A DNA stretch of 64,000 nucleotides from Lodderomyces elongisporus (GCF_030384665.1 NC_083674.1:1178001-1242000), one strand, 5' to 3'. Shown: positions 48,045 through 57,996, numbered from the stretch's first letter. Made by a program: numbers and translations. The notes: generated by a model not told the origin, from the letters alone.

Positions 48045-49805
48045 TTAGGCCCCTCTTTTGTCAGAGCTCGATTCTTGAGGCCCTTTGAAAAACTTCAATA
48101 TCATCTGTCGAAATTGAGCATCATTCAACGACTTCTGAAATCCATCTGTGACAAAAGTATATTTATCAATTTCCCATCTGGCTGAAGCCCAAGTATTGAA
48201 ATCTTCATCAGGTGGGGGTGATACTTTCTGATATTTATCCATATAAATGTTTTTAATTTCTTGATTCTGAACCACAAATCTTTTGCCTAGATTACATAGA
48301 GGAAGCATCGGTTCTATCATCCTCATTTTTTCCTGGTAAGTATTTTCAATCTTTTCCTTCTTTCTACTGAGTTCTTCCAAAATAGCATCCATCTCTTCTT
48401 CCCTTTGCTTTAAAAGTTGATCTATTCCCGTAGATAATGTAGCCACTTTTTCATATGAATCTCTGATCCTTTTTTTCTTGGCGCGAAATTGAGCAAACTT
48501 ATCAAATTTCCAGTTATGAATAAGTCTACCAAGATCCCCCATCATGAAACTAAGACCTATCTTCCCTGGATCTGGATGTTCATGACAAAATTCTCCGATC
48601 TGGTACATATTATCAAACCTAGTGTAGAACATCTCTACCATATCTCCGGCTTCTTCCCGTTTGAAAGCAGACCTAAATTGAGAGGCGGCTTCCTGTAAAT
48701 AATCGTGCATAAAATCTGAACCAAACAATTGCTTTTCTAGCGCATCAACATTCTCCTTTATCCTAAATTTTTTCTCCAGGGATGAATTTGTGTGATGAAG
48801 TACTGGTCTATTATTAACGCCTTCAGTTTCAAATTCTACGGCTGGTGTATCTGTGAACGGCTCAGGTACCGGTGCGCTATCTTTGAAATACAGTATACCA
48901 CGATATGTGTGCTCTGATGCACCTCTATCAAGATGAACAGCATCCGAAAATCGTTGTGTACCAGAATACACAGGTTGCATACTAAACATTCCAGAATTCT
49001 TATTAGTTTCAAGTTGGTATTTCAGGTTAGACAAAGGTTGAGGAGCAAGGCAGTTTGTAGCAAGATGTCCAGGTTTTTGACAATTTAAACATTTAGTCAC
49101 TTTCTCACAGACAAGTGCCTTAAGGCTTCCCGAAACAAAATCTGTATTATTTTCCATCCTATCACGCACAATGTGTTGTAAATTTATCAATGTAAAATCT
49201 TCCCAACCAGTACCATAAAGATGACGATATGAGCTGACGAAATCATCAACAGGAAAACCTTCTTTCTTCAAATATGCAAGATACACAATCGTATTGTAAA
49301 TCTCGGGACTAAATCGTTTTTCAATAAGCGTGTCTAGACGATCATAAGAGTTTTTAAACAAAGCTAACGTTAAACCCTCCTTCAGCCTCGAAGTAGTGTT
49401 AAATTTATCGCACATGATACCTATAGCAGCAGGAACTGTGATGTCTCCATATGTTGAGCGCAAGAACAAATACAACTCACGCCCAGTGCCATCAAAACTA
49501 TTCACTTCTTGAAGCACATAGCCACTCGCAGTGTCTTTTAGGATCAACCTGATGATACTGTCAACTAATTTTATAACTTCCCTTCTAGTAGCATCGTCCT
49601 CTCCCTCGATGGAAGATACTTCCCCATTTTCTAAGTAAAAAATTAAGTCAGGTGAAATATCGTTGCATCTTTTTGTTAGAATTTTGTTCCAATCATAATA
49701 ACTAGCCTTGCTTGTAAGTAGTAGACTGTTTGGAAAGTTTGAGTTGGAGCTGGAATCGGTATAACGGCTCATAACCTGTTGTAAGTACTGTACCCGCGCA
49801 GTCAT
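48045..49805 (-). CDS. Gag-derived ORF with zinc knuckle and novel C-terminal domain (possible domesticated gene)
   Basis: 586 codons, ATG 49805, 27 bp inside the 5' LTR-like repeat. N-terminal Gag-like helical region (about 35-230), CCHC knuckle C239-x2-C242-x4-H247-x4-C252, then LDRGASEHTY (292-301), which resembles the copia aspartic protease site L-D-(S/T)-G-A-S-x-H but has Arg at the Ser/Thr position, followed by a short protease-like stretch (to about 330). Residues 330-586 are a charged region with a predicted coiled coil (about 435-495, LLKQREEEMDAILEELSRKK) and aromatic patches; I do not recognise it and it does not look like integrase or RT. The frame is fully open while the LTRs and pol around it are decayed. 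A TATA-like TATATAATG in the LTR (49883-49891, minus) lies about 80 bp upstream. Either an exapted Gag gene or a non-autonomous element's single ORF. Confidence 0.8.
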   Translation of the reverse strand: MTARVQYLQQVMSRYTDSSSNSNFPNSLLLTSKASYYDWNKILTKRCNDISPDLIFYLENGEVSSIEGEDDATRREVIKLVDSIIRLILKDTASGYVLQEVNSFDGTGRELYLFLRSTYGDITVPAAIGIMCDKFNTTSRLKEGLTLALFKNSYDRLDTLIEKRFSPEIYNTIVYLAYLKKEGFPVDDFVSSYRHLYGTGWEDFTLINLQHIVRDRMENNTDFVSGSLKALVCEKVTKCLNCQKPGHLATNCLAPQPLSNLKYQLETNKNSGMFSMQPVYSGTQRFSDAVHLDRGASEHTYRGILYFKDSAPVPEPFTDTPAVEFETEGVNNRPVLHHTNSSLEKKFRIKENVDALEKQLFGSDFMHDYLQEAASQFRSAFKREEAGDMVEMFYTRFDNMYQIGEFCHEHPDPGKIGLSFMMGDLGRLIHNWKFDKFAQFRAKKKRIRDSYEKVATLSTGIDQLLKQREEEMDAILEELSRKKEKIENTYQEKMRMIEPMLPLCNLGKRFVVQNQEIKNIYMDKYQKVSPPPDEDFNTWASARWEIDKYTFVTDGFQKSLNDAQFRQMILKFFKGPQESSSDKRGA

Positions 49806-49832
49806 TTCACACTACTTTATGTTATCACAATC

Positions 49833-50006
49833 TGATACTTTCAAAAAAACTATGAACCAGAAAAATTAGGGAGTATGTACCGCATTATATATTCTTCCAA
49901 TTCTTACAAATATTCAAATTTCATTTTCATGCTAGCTATCAATCTCTGTATAGCTAATAAATGTAAAGTACATTAACTCCGTTTATAAATAATATATTGT
50001 TCTACA
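49833..50006 (-). repeat. Right (5') LTR-like repeat
   Basis: 174 bp, TGATACTTT...TCTACA in plus orientation; on the minus strand TGTAGA...AAGTATCA. Nearly the same length as the left copy and clearly diverged from it. It contains the TATA-like sequence upstream of the gag-like ORF. The minus-strand sequence just inside it (GATTGTGATAAC, 49821-49832) is where a tRNA primer site should be; the tRNA was not identified. Confidence 0.75.
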
Positions 50007-50615
50007 TATGTCACAGTGCGCAATGAACTAGCGCCATTGTGCCTATATTTCTATTTTCTAAAATATCGGAAATATACGGATATAAAGGAATATGACTTGT
50101 TCATTATAATTTAGTGAAGAAATAAAATAATATAAATGAGACAAATGTACTCAATGTAAACTTGTATCAATTTATATGAAATTATCAATAAATATCAGTT
50201 TATATGGTCACAACAAGTTAAGCATAATCTAGTGGATATTCAGAGGAATTGATCAGCCTACTGAACCTCTTCACTTATAGGTTGTGCAATACAAACTACA
50301 ACTTACACTTAAACACTGTGCTGTTATTACAGCATCTTCAGACACTGGAATACTTTCTCAGAATGTGTAGGTTCTAAGCATAAATGTAATCGCTGGTTCT
50401 AGTGAGCGAGAAGCAAGATTCTAGTGCACAGCAGTCGCACACTTACTTTAATTTACGTGGCTATGTGACAACATAACAATCAAAGAATTTATAACTCCAC
50501 TTCAACCTCCCCCCCCTTCATCCTTCTCCCCCCTTCATCATTCACGTTCCCGAATCTGTTTTAAAGTCTGTGTTTATTAATGATTTATTACTACCAATAC
50601 ATTTTAGTTGCTTCT
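50007..50615. other. Spacer between retroelement and CBC2
   Basis: 609 bp of mostly normal-complexity DNA. It has a near-palindrome GCGCAATG/CATTGTGC (50018-50042) directly outside the LTR, direct repeats TTCTAGTG (50397 and 50419) and a CCCCCC-rich patch (50508-50532). It may hold an older solo LTR fragment or the 3' UTR of CBC2; nothing firm. Confidence 0.45.
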
Positions 50616-51251
50616 CTATGTAAATGAGCTGTTAAATGCAGGATCTCTAGATGGAATGTAGACTGAACCACCATGGCCTCTTCCTCTATGGTATCCGCCT
50701 CTACCTCTAAACCCTCTACCTCTGTAACCACCACGACCTCTATAATTAAAACCACCACCACCACCACCACCACTTCCGCCGTTGTATCTATCGTTATATC
50801 CGCCACCACTGCCACCACCATTTGCCGCAGCTGCAGCCAATTCCTGGGCAGCTTGTCCTCCGTGTCTACCTCTTCCAAACTGTCGTCCTTCTCTGAATCC
50901 AGGATCCAAATCAATCGAGATATTCTGACCATCCAATACAGTTGCTTGCAAATACTTCATTGCATTCAAAGACCCTTCTTCTGTACGATAAATCACAAAA
51001 CAGAACCCGCACGGTGTTAGTTTATTACGATCAAGACCCATAATGATCTTATCGATGGGTCCGCTTTTCATAAACAATTCATGGATCTGTTCTTCTGTTG
51101 TGAAATGCGAGAGGTTTCCCACATATACTGTGCGTGAAGTCATGGCCCGTTCTAGCTCGCCATAATTGTGTCTGGCTTTTCTTATGAGATACTCTGAAGG
51201 TTTATCTAGCCTATCAGCTGAGTTCTTAAAGTTGTTTTCAAGAAAGTCCAT
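50616..51251 (-). CDS. CBC2: Nuclear cap-binding complex small subunit (CBP20/Cbc2)
   Basis: 211 residues from ATG 51251. It begins with the Cbp20-specific N-terminal segment ([19 protein letters not shown]), then one RRM (about 38-118) with RNP2 VYVGNLSHF and RNP1 [10 protein letters not shown], plus the conserved [18 protein letters not shown] stretch; together these bind the m7G cap with Cbp80. The tail (about 125-200) is Arg-Gly-Gly and Gly-rich with RGRGG repeats. The upstream in-frame extension has only GTG/non-ATG starts. Divergent from SCY1 across 457 bp. Confidence 0.95.
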   Translation of the reverse strand: MDFLENNFKNSADRLDKPSEYLIRKARHNYGELERAMTSRTVYVGNLSHFTTEEQIHELFMKSGPIDKIIMGLDRNKLTPCGFCFVIYRTEEGSLNAMKYLQATVLDGQNISIDLDPGFREGRQFGRGRHGGQAAQELAAAAANGGGSGGGYNDRYNGGSGGGGGGGFNYRGRGGYRGRGFRGRGGYHRGRGHGGSVYIPSRDPAFNSSFT

Positions 51252-51708
51252 AGTTGTGGAGGTTAGATTTTGCAAGATAAATTTTACTCTATGTTTGGAG
51301 GAGCAAGGCACAGATTTATATGATTATCAATCTCATTAACATTATTTATTTTGTATTTTTATTTTTTTGAAGATATTGAACTATTTTGTATATATTTTTT
51401 TTTTATTTTTTTATGTGTTTATTTTTTTTTTTTGGTCTCGCTTTGTATTTGAATATGTAAAAGTATTGAGTTTTGGTTAATTATGGTAAAAGTTGGATCA
51501 GTTTGGAATATAGGCCAACAAGTTAAAGAGTTGTTAAAGAGTTATCAAAAAACATTGTATGTAAGAATAACAGAACAAACTCAGCAAAACAGAATAAAAT
51601 AAAAGAGGGCAAGAAAAAAGAGATCAGAACAGATCAGAACAGAACAGATCAGATCAGAACAGAACAGAACAAATTATAGTAGAAATTGGACATAACAAAG
51701 TATAAAAT
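51252..51708. promoter_or_regulatory. Divergent promoter region CBC2 / SCY1
   Basis: Poly(T) blocks (51355-51435) and an AGATCAGAAC/AGAAC repeat (51621-51670) directly before the SCY1 ATG. No recognised regulator site. Confidence 0.5.
51621..51670. repeat. AGATCAGAAC / AGAAC repeat
   Basis: Mixture of 10-mer AGATCAGAAC and 5-mer AGAAC units over 50 bp, in the SCY1 leader. Confidence 0.8.
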
Positions 51709-54618
51709 ATGGCATCAATGTTGAGTAGTTTGGGGTTTAAGACGGGGATAAGGGCAATCTACAATGTTCTGGATAATCCATCGTTTGTTTCTGAACCATG
51801 GGCGGTCTATCCTGCCAAGCACAAGAGTACCGGTCGAATAGTTTCGGTGTTTATTTTTGACAAAACAAAGTTTGAACTGCAAGTTCAAAGATTATGCTCT
51901 ACATCATCAAATGCATCCAGTCCTAAAAGGATCACCAAAGAATGTTATGAGCTAATCAAACACGAGGTGAATCAGTTGAGTAAACTCAAACACCCACAAA
52001 TTTTGACCATTATTGAAGTATTGGAAGAGACAAAGACCAAATTTTTGTTTGTGAGTGAATCAGTGAGTGATAATCTATTGACGGTCAATTCCAAGAATTT
52101 GGATTCGCTATCGATTCAAAAGGGACTATTGCAAGTTGCCAAAGGCTTGCAGTTTTTGCATTCTCATGGAAACATTATACATTTGAACATACAACCATCA
52201 TCTATATTTATAAATAATCAAGGCGACTGGAAATTGGCTGGTTTTAGATTTTTGCAAAACTTGAATGAATTGTCTCCGCAGGATCGAGATAACTTTTATA
52301 TTATGAACACGTCGACTGTGGTTCCGTTTGCCAACTTGAATTTGAACTTCACAGCACCGGAATTGATTGTTGATGCGCAAACGAAATTGGATTTTGCAAA
52401 TGATATTTGGTCATTTGGTATGTTGATCTTTTACGTATACAATTTCCCCGACTCGCTAATTAACTCATTTGATCCCAGCAGTATTACCGATTATAAACAA
52501 GAGTTTCGGAAATTTGAGCAAAAATTTTACAATCACGCCAGCAAGCCCGCCGAGCTCAAATATATCTTGAAAAATGTGCCTGACAAGTTGTATCCACTAT
52601 TTCCGCAGCTTTTGTCTAGGTACCCTTATGATCGACTTACTTTAAACCAATTTATAGATTCTGATTTTTTTGATGGAAGTATCATCAAGGCCATGTGGTT
52701 TATTGATGAGTTTTCGACTAAATCCATTCATGAGAAATTAATGTTTTTAAAAGGGTTGCTTGAATTCGATAAAGAAACACAAACAGATTTGTTAACGCAA
52801 TTTCCACTGGTATTCAAGAGCCTGAAGCTATTGCCTTTACTTATTGGGGTCATCATTAACGAACTAACAGTGCTCGATGAATCGGCCACTATCGATCCCA
52901 ATGTTGACGAGTTGATTAGCTATTCATTGGAAATTATTTTAGCTATATCTAAAAACATTTCGGCATTGACTTTCCAAGATCGTGTATTTGGTATTTTGTT
53001 TAAGGATAATTCTTCATTTACGGAAAAAGTTTATGATGCCATATTCAAGGATGAAACCAAAAGCACCAAGAAAAATGCAACAACAAAGATCTTTACAAAG
53101 CTCATTAATGCATCGGTGAAAACCAGACTTACAATTGTCAACAATTTGGATGTGTTGCAAGAAAAGAGCAACGAGAAGCAATTTGTAGGTTTTATTAAGC
53201 ATATACTTGATTTGGTGTTTACGCTTGGTTCGAATGAACAAGATCAAAAGCATGTGCAGATTACATTGCAAGAGAAGTTTCTCGACACATTGCCAAAATT
53301 TGTTACCATGTTTGAATTTCCGTATATGAAAAACACAATGTTTCCACTTTTGTGCCGGATATTTCTGTCCACCCTGGTTTATTCAACAAAGCTAAAAATT
53401 ATGGATACGTTTGAAAAGTTTTGTGATTTGCGAGTGATTGATAAGATCATTATCGATGAGCAATTGTTACCAATAACGCAGAATATCAAGGAAAGGGATC
53501 GAGAAATGATTAGTAAACTAGTTCCTTTTCTTGCCAAGGTAGTTACCAGCGAGCATATAAACATGGATATGAAAACTGCAGTTGAGTCTATCTTACCGCA
53601 GTGTATGGTATTTGCATTTGGATGTAATGATTGTACTCAAAAGGAGTTCAAAGCCTATATGAGTACCATAAATGGTGTACAAGAAAAACTTGTTGAGAAG
53701 AAATTATCGCAATTGCCAGAACATGAAAATTTTGCAGCCAGAAGCCATGGCTCGGGCTCAGCTACAGCCGCAACTACAGCCGCAAACTTTGACACTTTAT
53801 TGCAATCGCAAAGACTTAAGGAGCCAGAGAAGGAGGTGCAAGGTCCTAAATCGCAAGCGATGCAGCCTACAAGAAAGCCTGCGTCCATAAAGTCAATGGG
53901 ATCGAGCCATAATAAGAGTACAACCAACAGCAACAGCAACAGCATATCAAATGGAAATAATAACTCTGTGATGAAGCCGAGGAGACCTCTTCAATCGAGA
54001 GTATCAGCTTCGTCGTCGTCGTCTTCTTCTATTTATGCTACTGCTAATACTACTGCTACTACTGCTACTAATACTAATACTACTAATACTAATACTAACA
54101 CCGCCAATAAGAATTATAGTAGTAGTGGTGGTAGTAATATTAATGGTGCTTTAAATACCATGAAATTTGGTGCTATAGATGAAAAGTCCAATAGCAAAAA
54201 CGATAGACTATTAAATTCACTAAAGAGTACTTATGAAAGACAGAAAAATGAAGATAACGATGATGATTTTGATGACTTTCAGCTGTCAAGTGGTGCAAAT
54301 GTTGGTGGTAGTATCAATTGGAGTAGTGAGTCAAACAAGATGAAGACGTTGCCAGTAACACCACGGTTGAACAATGAGAGTTTTCGAACTAACAATAGTG
54401 TTCAGACAAAGTTTGCAATGGATGTTTCTACTAGTCAGCCAGCTAAAGTCACTTATCCTCCTGGTTTCAATACAAATGTTGTGTTGTCACCCAATGCATC
54501 TTCAACCAAGTCTCAGCTGACTAGTTTCTTCCAGCAGCAGTTGCCGACAAAAACTAACTATACTGGAAATACTGGAAATACTTCGAGTATTAATAGCGAT
54601 TTGCTAGACTTGCTCTAA
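51709..54618 (+). CDS. SCY1: SCY1-like pseudokinase
   Basis: 969 residues. The N-terminal protein-kinase-like domain (about 20-320) lacks catalytic residues: the HRD position reads HLN (in HLNIQPSSIFIN) and the DFG position reads GFR (KLAGFRF). The fold elements remain (DIWSFGMLIFYVYN). A HEAT-repeat solenoid follows (about 330-640). The C-terminal third is Ser/Asn/Thr-rich and disordered, with an acidic DDDFDDFQL patch near 855 and a final SDLLDLL motif that could bind clathrin or adaptors (inference). Scy1/SCYL proteins act in Golgi-endosome and COPI/clathrin traffic. A TACTAATAC-like trinucleotide repeat (54030-54100) encodes Thr/Asn. Confidence 0.93.
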   Translation: MASMLSSLGFKTGIRAIYNVLDNPSFVSEPWAVYPAKHKSTGRIVSVFIFDKTKFELQVQRLCSTSSNASSPKRITKECYELIKHEVNQLSKLKHPQILTIIEVLEETKTKFLFVSESVSDNLLTVNSKNLDSLSIQKGLLQVAKGLQFLHSHGNIIHLNIQPSSIFINNQGDWKLAGFRFLQNLNELSPQDRDNFYIMNTSTVVPFANLNLNFTAPELIVDAQTKLDFANDIWSFGMLIFYVYNFPDSLINSFDPSSITDYKQEFRKFEQKFYNHASKPAELKYILKNVPDKLYPLFPQLLSRYPYDRLTLNQFIDSDFFDGSIIKAMWFIDEFSTKSIHEKLMFLKGLLEFDKETQTDLLTQFPLVFKSLKLLPLLIGVIINELTVLDESATIDPNVDELISYSLEIILAISKNISALTFQDRVFGILFKDNSSFTEKVYDAIFKDETKSTKKNATTKIFTKLINASVKTRLTIVNNLDVLQEKSNEKQFVGFIKHILDLVFTLGSNEQDQKHVQITLQEKFLDTLPKFVTMFEFPYMKNTMFPLLCRIFLSTLVYSTKLKIMDTFEKFCDLRVIDKIIIDEQLLPITQNIKERDREMISKLVPFLAKVVTSEHINMDMKTAVESILPQCMVFAFGCNDCTQKEFKAYMSTINGVQEKLVEKKLSQLPEHENFAARSHGSGSATAATTAANFDTLLQSQRLKEPEKEVQGPKSQAMQPTRKPASIKSMGSSHNKSTTNSNSNSISNGNNNSVMKPRRPLQSRVSASSSSSSSIYATANTTATTATNTNTTNTNTNTANKNYSSSGGSNINGALNTMKFGAIDEKSNSKNDRLLNSLKSTYERQKNEDNDDDFDDFQLSSGANVGGSINWSSESNKMKTLPVTPRLNNESFRTNNSVQTKFAMDVSTSQPAKVTYPPGFNTNVVLSPNASSTKSQLTSFFQQQLPTKTNYTGNTGNTSSINSDLLDLL

Positions 54619-55446
54619 CAGTTCCCTTAGCATCTATATATGTACATATATGCATTTGCTTTTACCAATATTTATATTTATTTTTGCATTTTATTTTTTT
54701 TCATACATCTTGTACTATATATCTAATCACGTGATGATAACTCCGATGGTCGCGAATGATATTGTGTAATAAGTAATATGTCTATCGAATACCTTGGACA
54801 GAGATAAATCAGGTGTTTTTTTTTGTTAGGAACACACAGGTTGGTAAAGGATATAAAGTACTTATAGATCTAAGTCAACTTGTAATTATCCATCAATGAT
54901 TTTTTGGAAGGGAGGAAGGGTGTTTACGGAATTTTAATATAAAAATCTGTAACAGAAACAGGAGCAGAAACTGAAACAGCAACAGGAGAGAAAAAAAAAA
55001 GATGTTGTACGAGCCAATACCTATTCTCTACATAAGTTAACTTGGAGACTACGAGAGTTTCTCTCTTTATCAATTATATATTCTATCATAATCCTGTTTC
55101 TCATTCTTTTTCTCTCTCTGTGTGTGTGTGACCAAGAGACTCGTAGCCACATAAGATGTATGTTGATGAAAGTTTCTTTTACGCTCCTTTCCCCCCCCCC
55201 TCCTCCTTTCCCATCTTCTGACTTAGCTTCCTTCTCTTCCCGTCATTGACTTTCTTCATAGTTTCCATCTTCTTTAAAAACATTATTCTATTTTTTTTTT
55301 GAGCTGACACATACAAAATTGCAAGGTATGTTTGATTATGTGATATGTTTTTCAGTACAGGTGATTCTCCTTTTTCAATTTCTTTTTTTTTTTTTTTTTT
55401 TTTATTTTTTTTTTCTCAATTTCTGCCTCATAGAATATTGTTCTCG

Positions 55447-56342
55447 CTAAACGACGATGCTCGTGTCATGTTCGCATTCCGTGATTGATGAACTCTAAAC
55501 GACGACCAAAACTACCACCCACCCAAAAAAAACAAAATAAAATTGAAAGCGTGTAAAAAGATGATTCCACTTTTTTTTTGACCCTGTACACACACACACA
55601 GACACACACACACACACACAGGTGCCAAAGAGACAAAGAAGCTAAAGAAGCCAAAGAAGGGATCTTTACTAAGTGATTGAGGTTGCAAAAAAAATAAAAA
55701 AAATAACAATCAGTCCACTCCTCCACTCCAATTATGATTCTAACAACGACAAGCCCTATCGCTATTTGCCTCTCCCCACTTTTAATTTTCTTTTTTTGTT
55801 TTTGCTTAGTTTTGTCTTACATAGATACTTAGCTGGTGTTTTGTTTTAGTATATCTACTTTGACAGTTGGAATTGGTTAAAGCTGTGGTACCTTTGTCAA
55901 TTAAACTGCTCGTATAAGATTGCAAGTATGTATGATGTGCAATTGATTGCCATTTTTATATTTTTTTTTTCAATTCTTGCTCCGGGTAAATTGTTTAACT
56001 GACTGAATAAATATTTCTCATAAAGAGTATTTGATATTGGAAAGTGGAAAGTGGAAAGTGCAGACAAAGAAACATCGTAAGCACTTCCTTTCTTCCTCCC
56101 CCCTTTCCTCCCCCCCCCCAGTCTTGATTCTTATCCTAAATCTCTTTGTTAGCTTTGTTTTCTTTATTGAAGAACCAAAGGACGGACGGAAATGTATCCG
56201 AAAAACGACAAGAACAACATCCGAGGGGCGGAGGAGGGGAGGAAGAGAGAGAGAGAGGTAGAATGAAACACAATAGAAAGTAGAAAAATAAAAAATAAAT
56301 AATAAAAAAAAAAACAAGAAGAGGTTAGTGTGTGCTATACGA
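55447..56342. promoter_or_regulatory. Sterol-response (Upc2-type) motif set upstream of ERG3
   Basis: Directly seen: TCGTATA at 55910-55916, its reverse complement TATACGA at 56336-56342, and CTAAACGA (reverse complement TCGTTTAG) twice at 55447-55454 and 55495-55502. TCGTATA is the core sterol regulatory element bound by Upc2/Ecm22 in yeasts and by Upc2 in Candida, and TCGTTTAG is the related AR1-type core. Location upstream of a sterol-desaturase gene supports function; binding is inferred. Confidence 0.5.
55588..55620. repeat. CA dinucleotide microsatellite
   Basis: (AC)n interrupted by a single AGAC, upstream of ERG3. Confidence 0.85.
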
Positions 56343-56814
56343 AACTCTCTAATACTTTTTCTCAAAAAGAAAAAAAAAAAAAAAAGAAACAAAAAAAAGA
56401 AACAAAAAAAAAACCCTCGTTTCTTATCCCATCAATAATATATAAACATCTGACATCTTGCTTTACACTTTGCATCTTCAAGACTTGAAACCACTCGTTC
56501 ATATACATTTCTATACCAGATTCTTCACTCGTTTTGTCATTTCCCATTTCTCATTTGTCAACCCTTTTTTTTTTCTCCTTCTTCTTCCTATAACTATTAT
56601 CATCCATTTGCCAGGCGAATCCTTTTTTTTTTTGTTTTTTGCTACACACATTTACAATATCCAAGCCCATTCCCGATACTTTCCCGAGTGCTTACTGTTA
56701 ACATTTTTTTCATTTGTTTAGAACGTGTTTTTTTTTTTTGTTTGCTTACTTAACTAGAGGCTAAGAACTCTTATAATATAATCTAGAGCTGTATCACACA
56801 CATTTGAATAAGAG

Positions 56815-57996
56815 ATGGATATCGTTTTAGAAGTTTGCGATTACTACTTTTTAGACAAGGTCTACGCTACTGTTTTGCCAAAAGGAGGATACGTTGACAA
56901 TTTGATACAAACAACGCCATTGCTCACAACGCTTTCGAATTTTAAGCTTTCAAATGTATTCAAAACGCCATTACTAGAATCGTTTGTTTCGACAAACAAC
57001 TCATTTGTTCAGGATGCAATCAACTTTAACACCACGAGTATCAACACCTCCAACTTGCCCACATACCTCTTGAACAAGGCTTTAAACTTTCAAAACAAGC
57101 AAGATGTATATGGACTTGCACCCAAATTCTTACCTGCAAGTGAGTACATCTCGAGTTCCATCTTGGCAAGATCAAATATACTCAGAGAAGCATTGAGCAT
57201 ACTAGTCGTCACCACAATATTTGGATGGCTCTTGTACTTTATTGTTGCCTACCTCAGTTATTTGTTTGTGTTTGATCGCAAAATATTCAACCATCCAAGA
57301 TATTTAAAGAACCAAATGGCATTGGAGATCCACCAAGCAGCAACTGCAATCCCCGTGATGGTGGCTTTGACCAATCCCTTTTTCTTGTTGGAACTCAATG
57401 GATACTCGAGCCTTTATATGGACATCAACGAATGCACTGGTGGCTGGAAGGCTGTATTGTTTCAGATTCCAACATTTATCTTATTCACTGATTGCTTAAT
57501 CTACTTTATCCACAGATGGTTACACTGGCCATCCATTTACAAGAGATTGCACAAACCTCACCACAAGTGGATTGTATGTACGCCATTCGCCTCCCACGCG
57601 TTCCACCCCGTTGACGGATGGGCTCAGAGTTTGCCATACCACATTTATCCATTTTTGTTCCCATTGCACAAAGTGTTGTACCTTTTTCTTTTCACATTTG
57701 TCAATTTCTGGACAGTGATGATCCACGATGGAAATTATATGTCCAATGACCCCGTGGTTAATGGTACTGCATGCCACACTATCCATCACTTGTATTTCAA
57801 CTACAACTATGGGCAATTTACCACACTTTGGGACAGAATTGGAAGATCGTATAGAAGACCCGATGACTCATTGTTTGTTAAGGATGAGAAGCCAGAGGAG
57901 ATTAAAAAGGAGTGGAAGAAACAAGTGTGTCAAATGGAGGAGATTAGAAATGAATTGGAAGGAAAAGTCGACGACAGGGTATATGTTGATCAATAG
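56815..57996 (+). CDS. ERG3: C-5 sterol desaturase
   Basis: 393 residues. An ER membrane di-iron enzyme that introduces the C5-C6 double bond in ergosterol synthesis. All three histidine boxes are present: HRWLH (233-237), HKPHH (246-250) and HTIHH (321-325), with the conserved flanks [20 protein letters not shown] shortened here, [17 protein letters not shown], and [15 protein letters not shown](R/G)S. About four hydrophobic spans are visible. No premature stop or lost box, so the enzyme should be active. Loss of Erg3 function is a known route to azole tolerance in Candida; nothing here suggests it. The leader is long and pyrimidine-rich. Confidence 0.97.
   Translation: MDIVLEVCDYYFLDKVYATVLPKGGYVDNLIQTTPLLTTLSNFKLSNVFKTPLLESFVSTNNSFVQDAINFNTTSINTSNLPTYLLNKALNFQNKQDVYGLAPKFLPASEYISSSILARSNILREALSILVVTTIFGWLLYFIVAYLSYLFVFDRKIFNHPRYLKNQMALEIHQAATAIPVMVALTNPFFLLELNGYSSLYMDINECTGGWKAVLFQIPTFILFTDCLIYFIHRWLHWPSIYKRLHKPHHKWIVCTPFASHAFHPVDGWAQSLPYHIYPFLFPLHKVLYLFLFTFVNFWTVMIHDGNYMSNDPVVNGTACHTIHHLYFNYNYGQFTTLWDRIGRSYRRPDDSLFVKDEKPEEIKKEWKKQVCQMEEIRNELEGKVDDRVYVDQ

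Larger units (their letters stand above)
46871..50006 (-). mobile_element. Decayed Ty1/copia LTR retrotransposon with intact gag-like ORF
   Basis: A 3.1-kb minus-strand element: LTR-like repeats at both ends (46871-47041 and 49833-50006), a Gag-type ORF next to the right (5') LTR, and a frameshifted RT-end/RNase H remnant next to the left (3') LTR. A GGGTGGA polypurine-tract-like sequence abuts the inner edge of the left LTR on the minus strand (47042-47048), as in Ty1. The interior is about 2.8 kb, far shorter than the about 5 kb expected of a full copia element, so protease, integrase and most of RT are deleted. No clear 5-bp target duplication is visible (CGTTT on the left, TATGT on the right), which fits an old insertion. 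Confidence 0.8.
54619..56814. other. Long upstream region of ERG3
   Basis: 2.2 kb, no credible gene. It holds CACGTG (54728-54733), C-runs (55190-55200, 56111-56119), poly(T) (55383-55412), a CA microsatellite (55588-55620), sterol-response-like motifs (separate entry), and TATATAAA at 56439-56446. GTATGT motifs at 55325 and 55926 could be 5' splice sites of a leader intron, but no TACTAAC branch site was found. Confidence 0.55.

Noticed and set aside
49821..49832. tRNA primer-binding site GATTGTGATAAC
   Set aside because: Position is right but I could not match it confidently to a specific tRNA, so it is noted only as a location.
46866..50011. 5-bp target-site duplication around the copia element
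   Set aside because: Flanks read CGTTT and TATGT; not a match.
51252..51311. 20-residue extension of CBC2
   Set aside because: Begins with GTG, not ATG; ATG 51251 begins the conserved Cbp20 head.
55325..56814. Leader intron of ERG3 (GTATGT motifs at 55325 and 55926)
   Set aside because: No TACTAAC-type branch site followed by an AG was found; motif alone is not enough.
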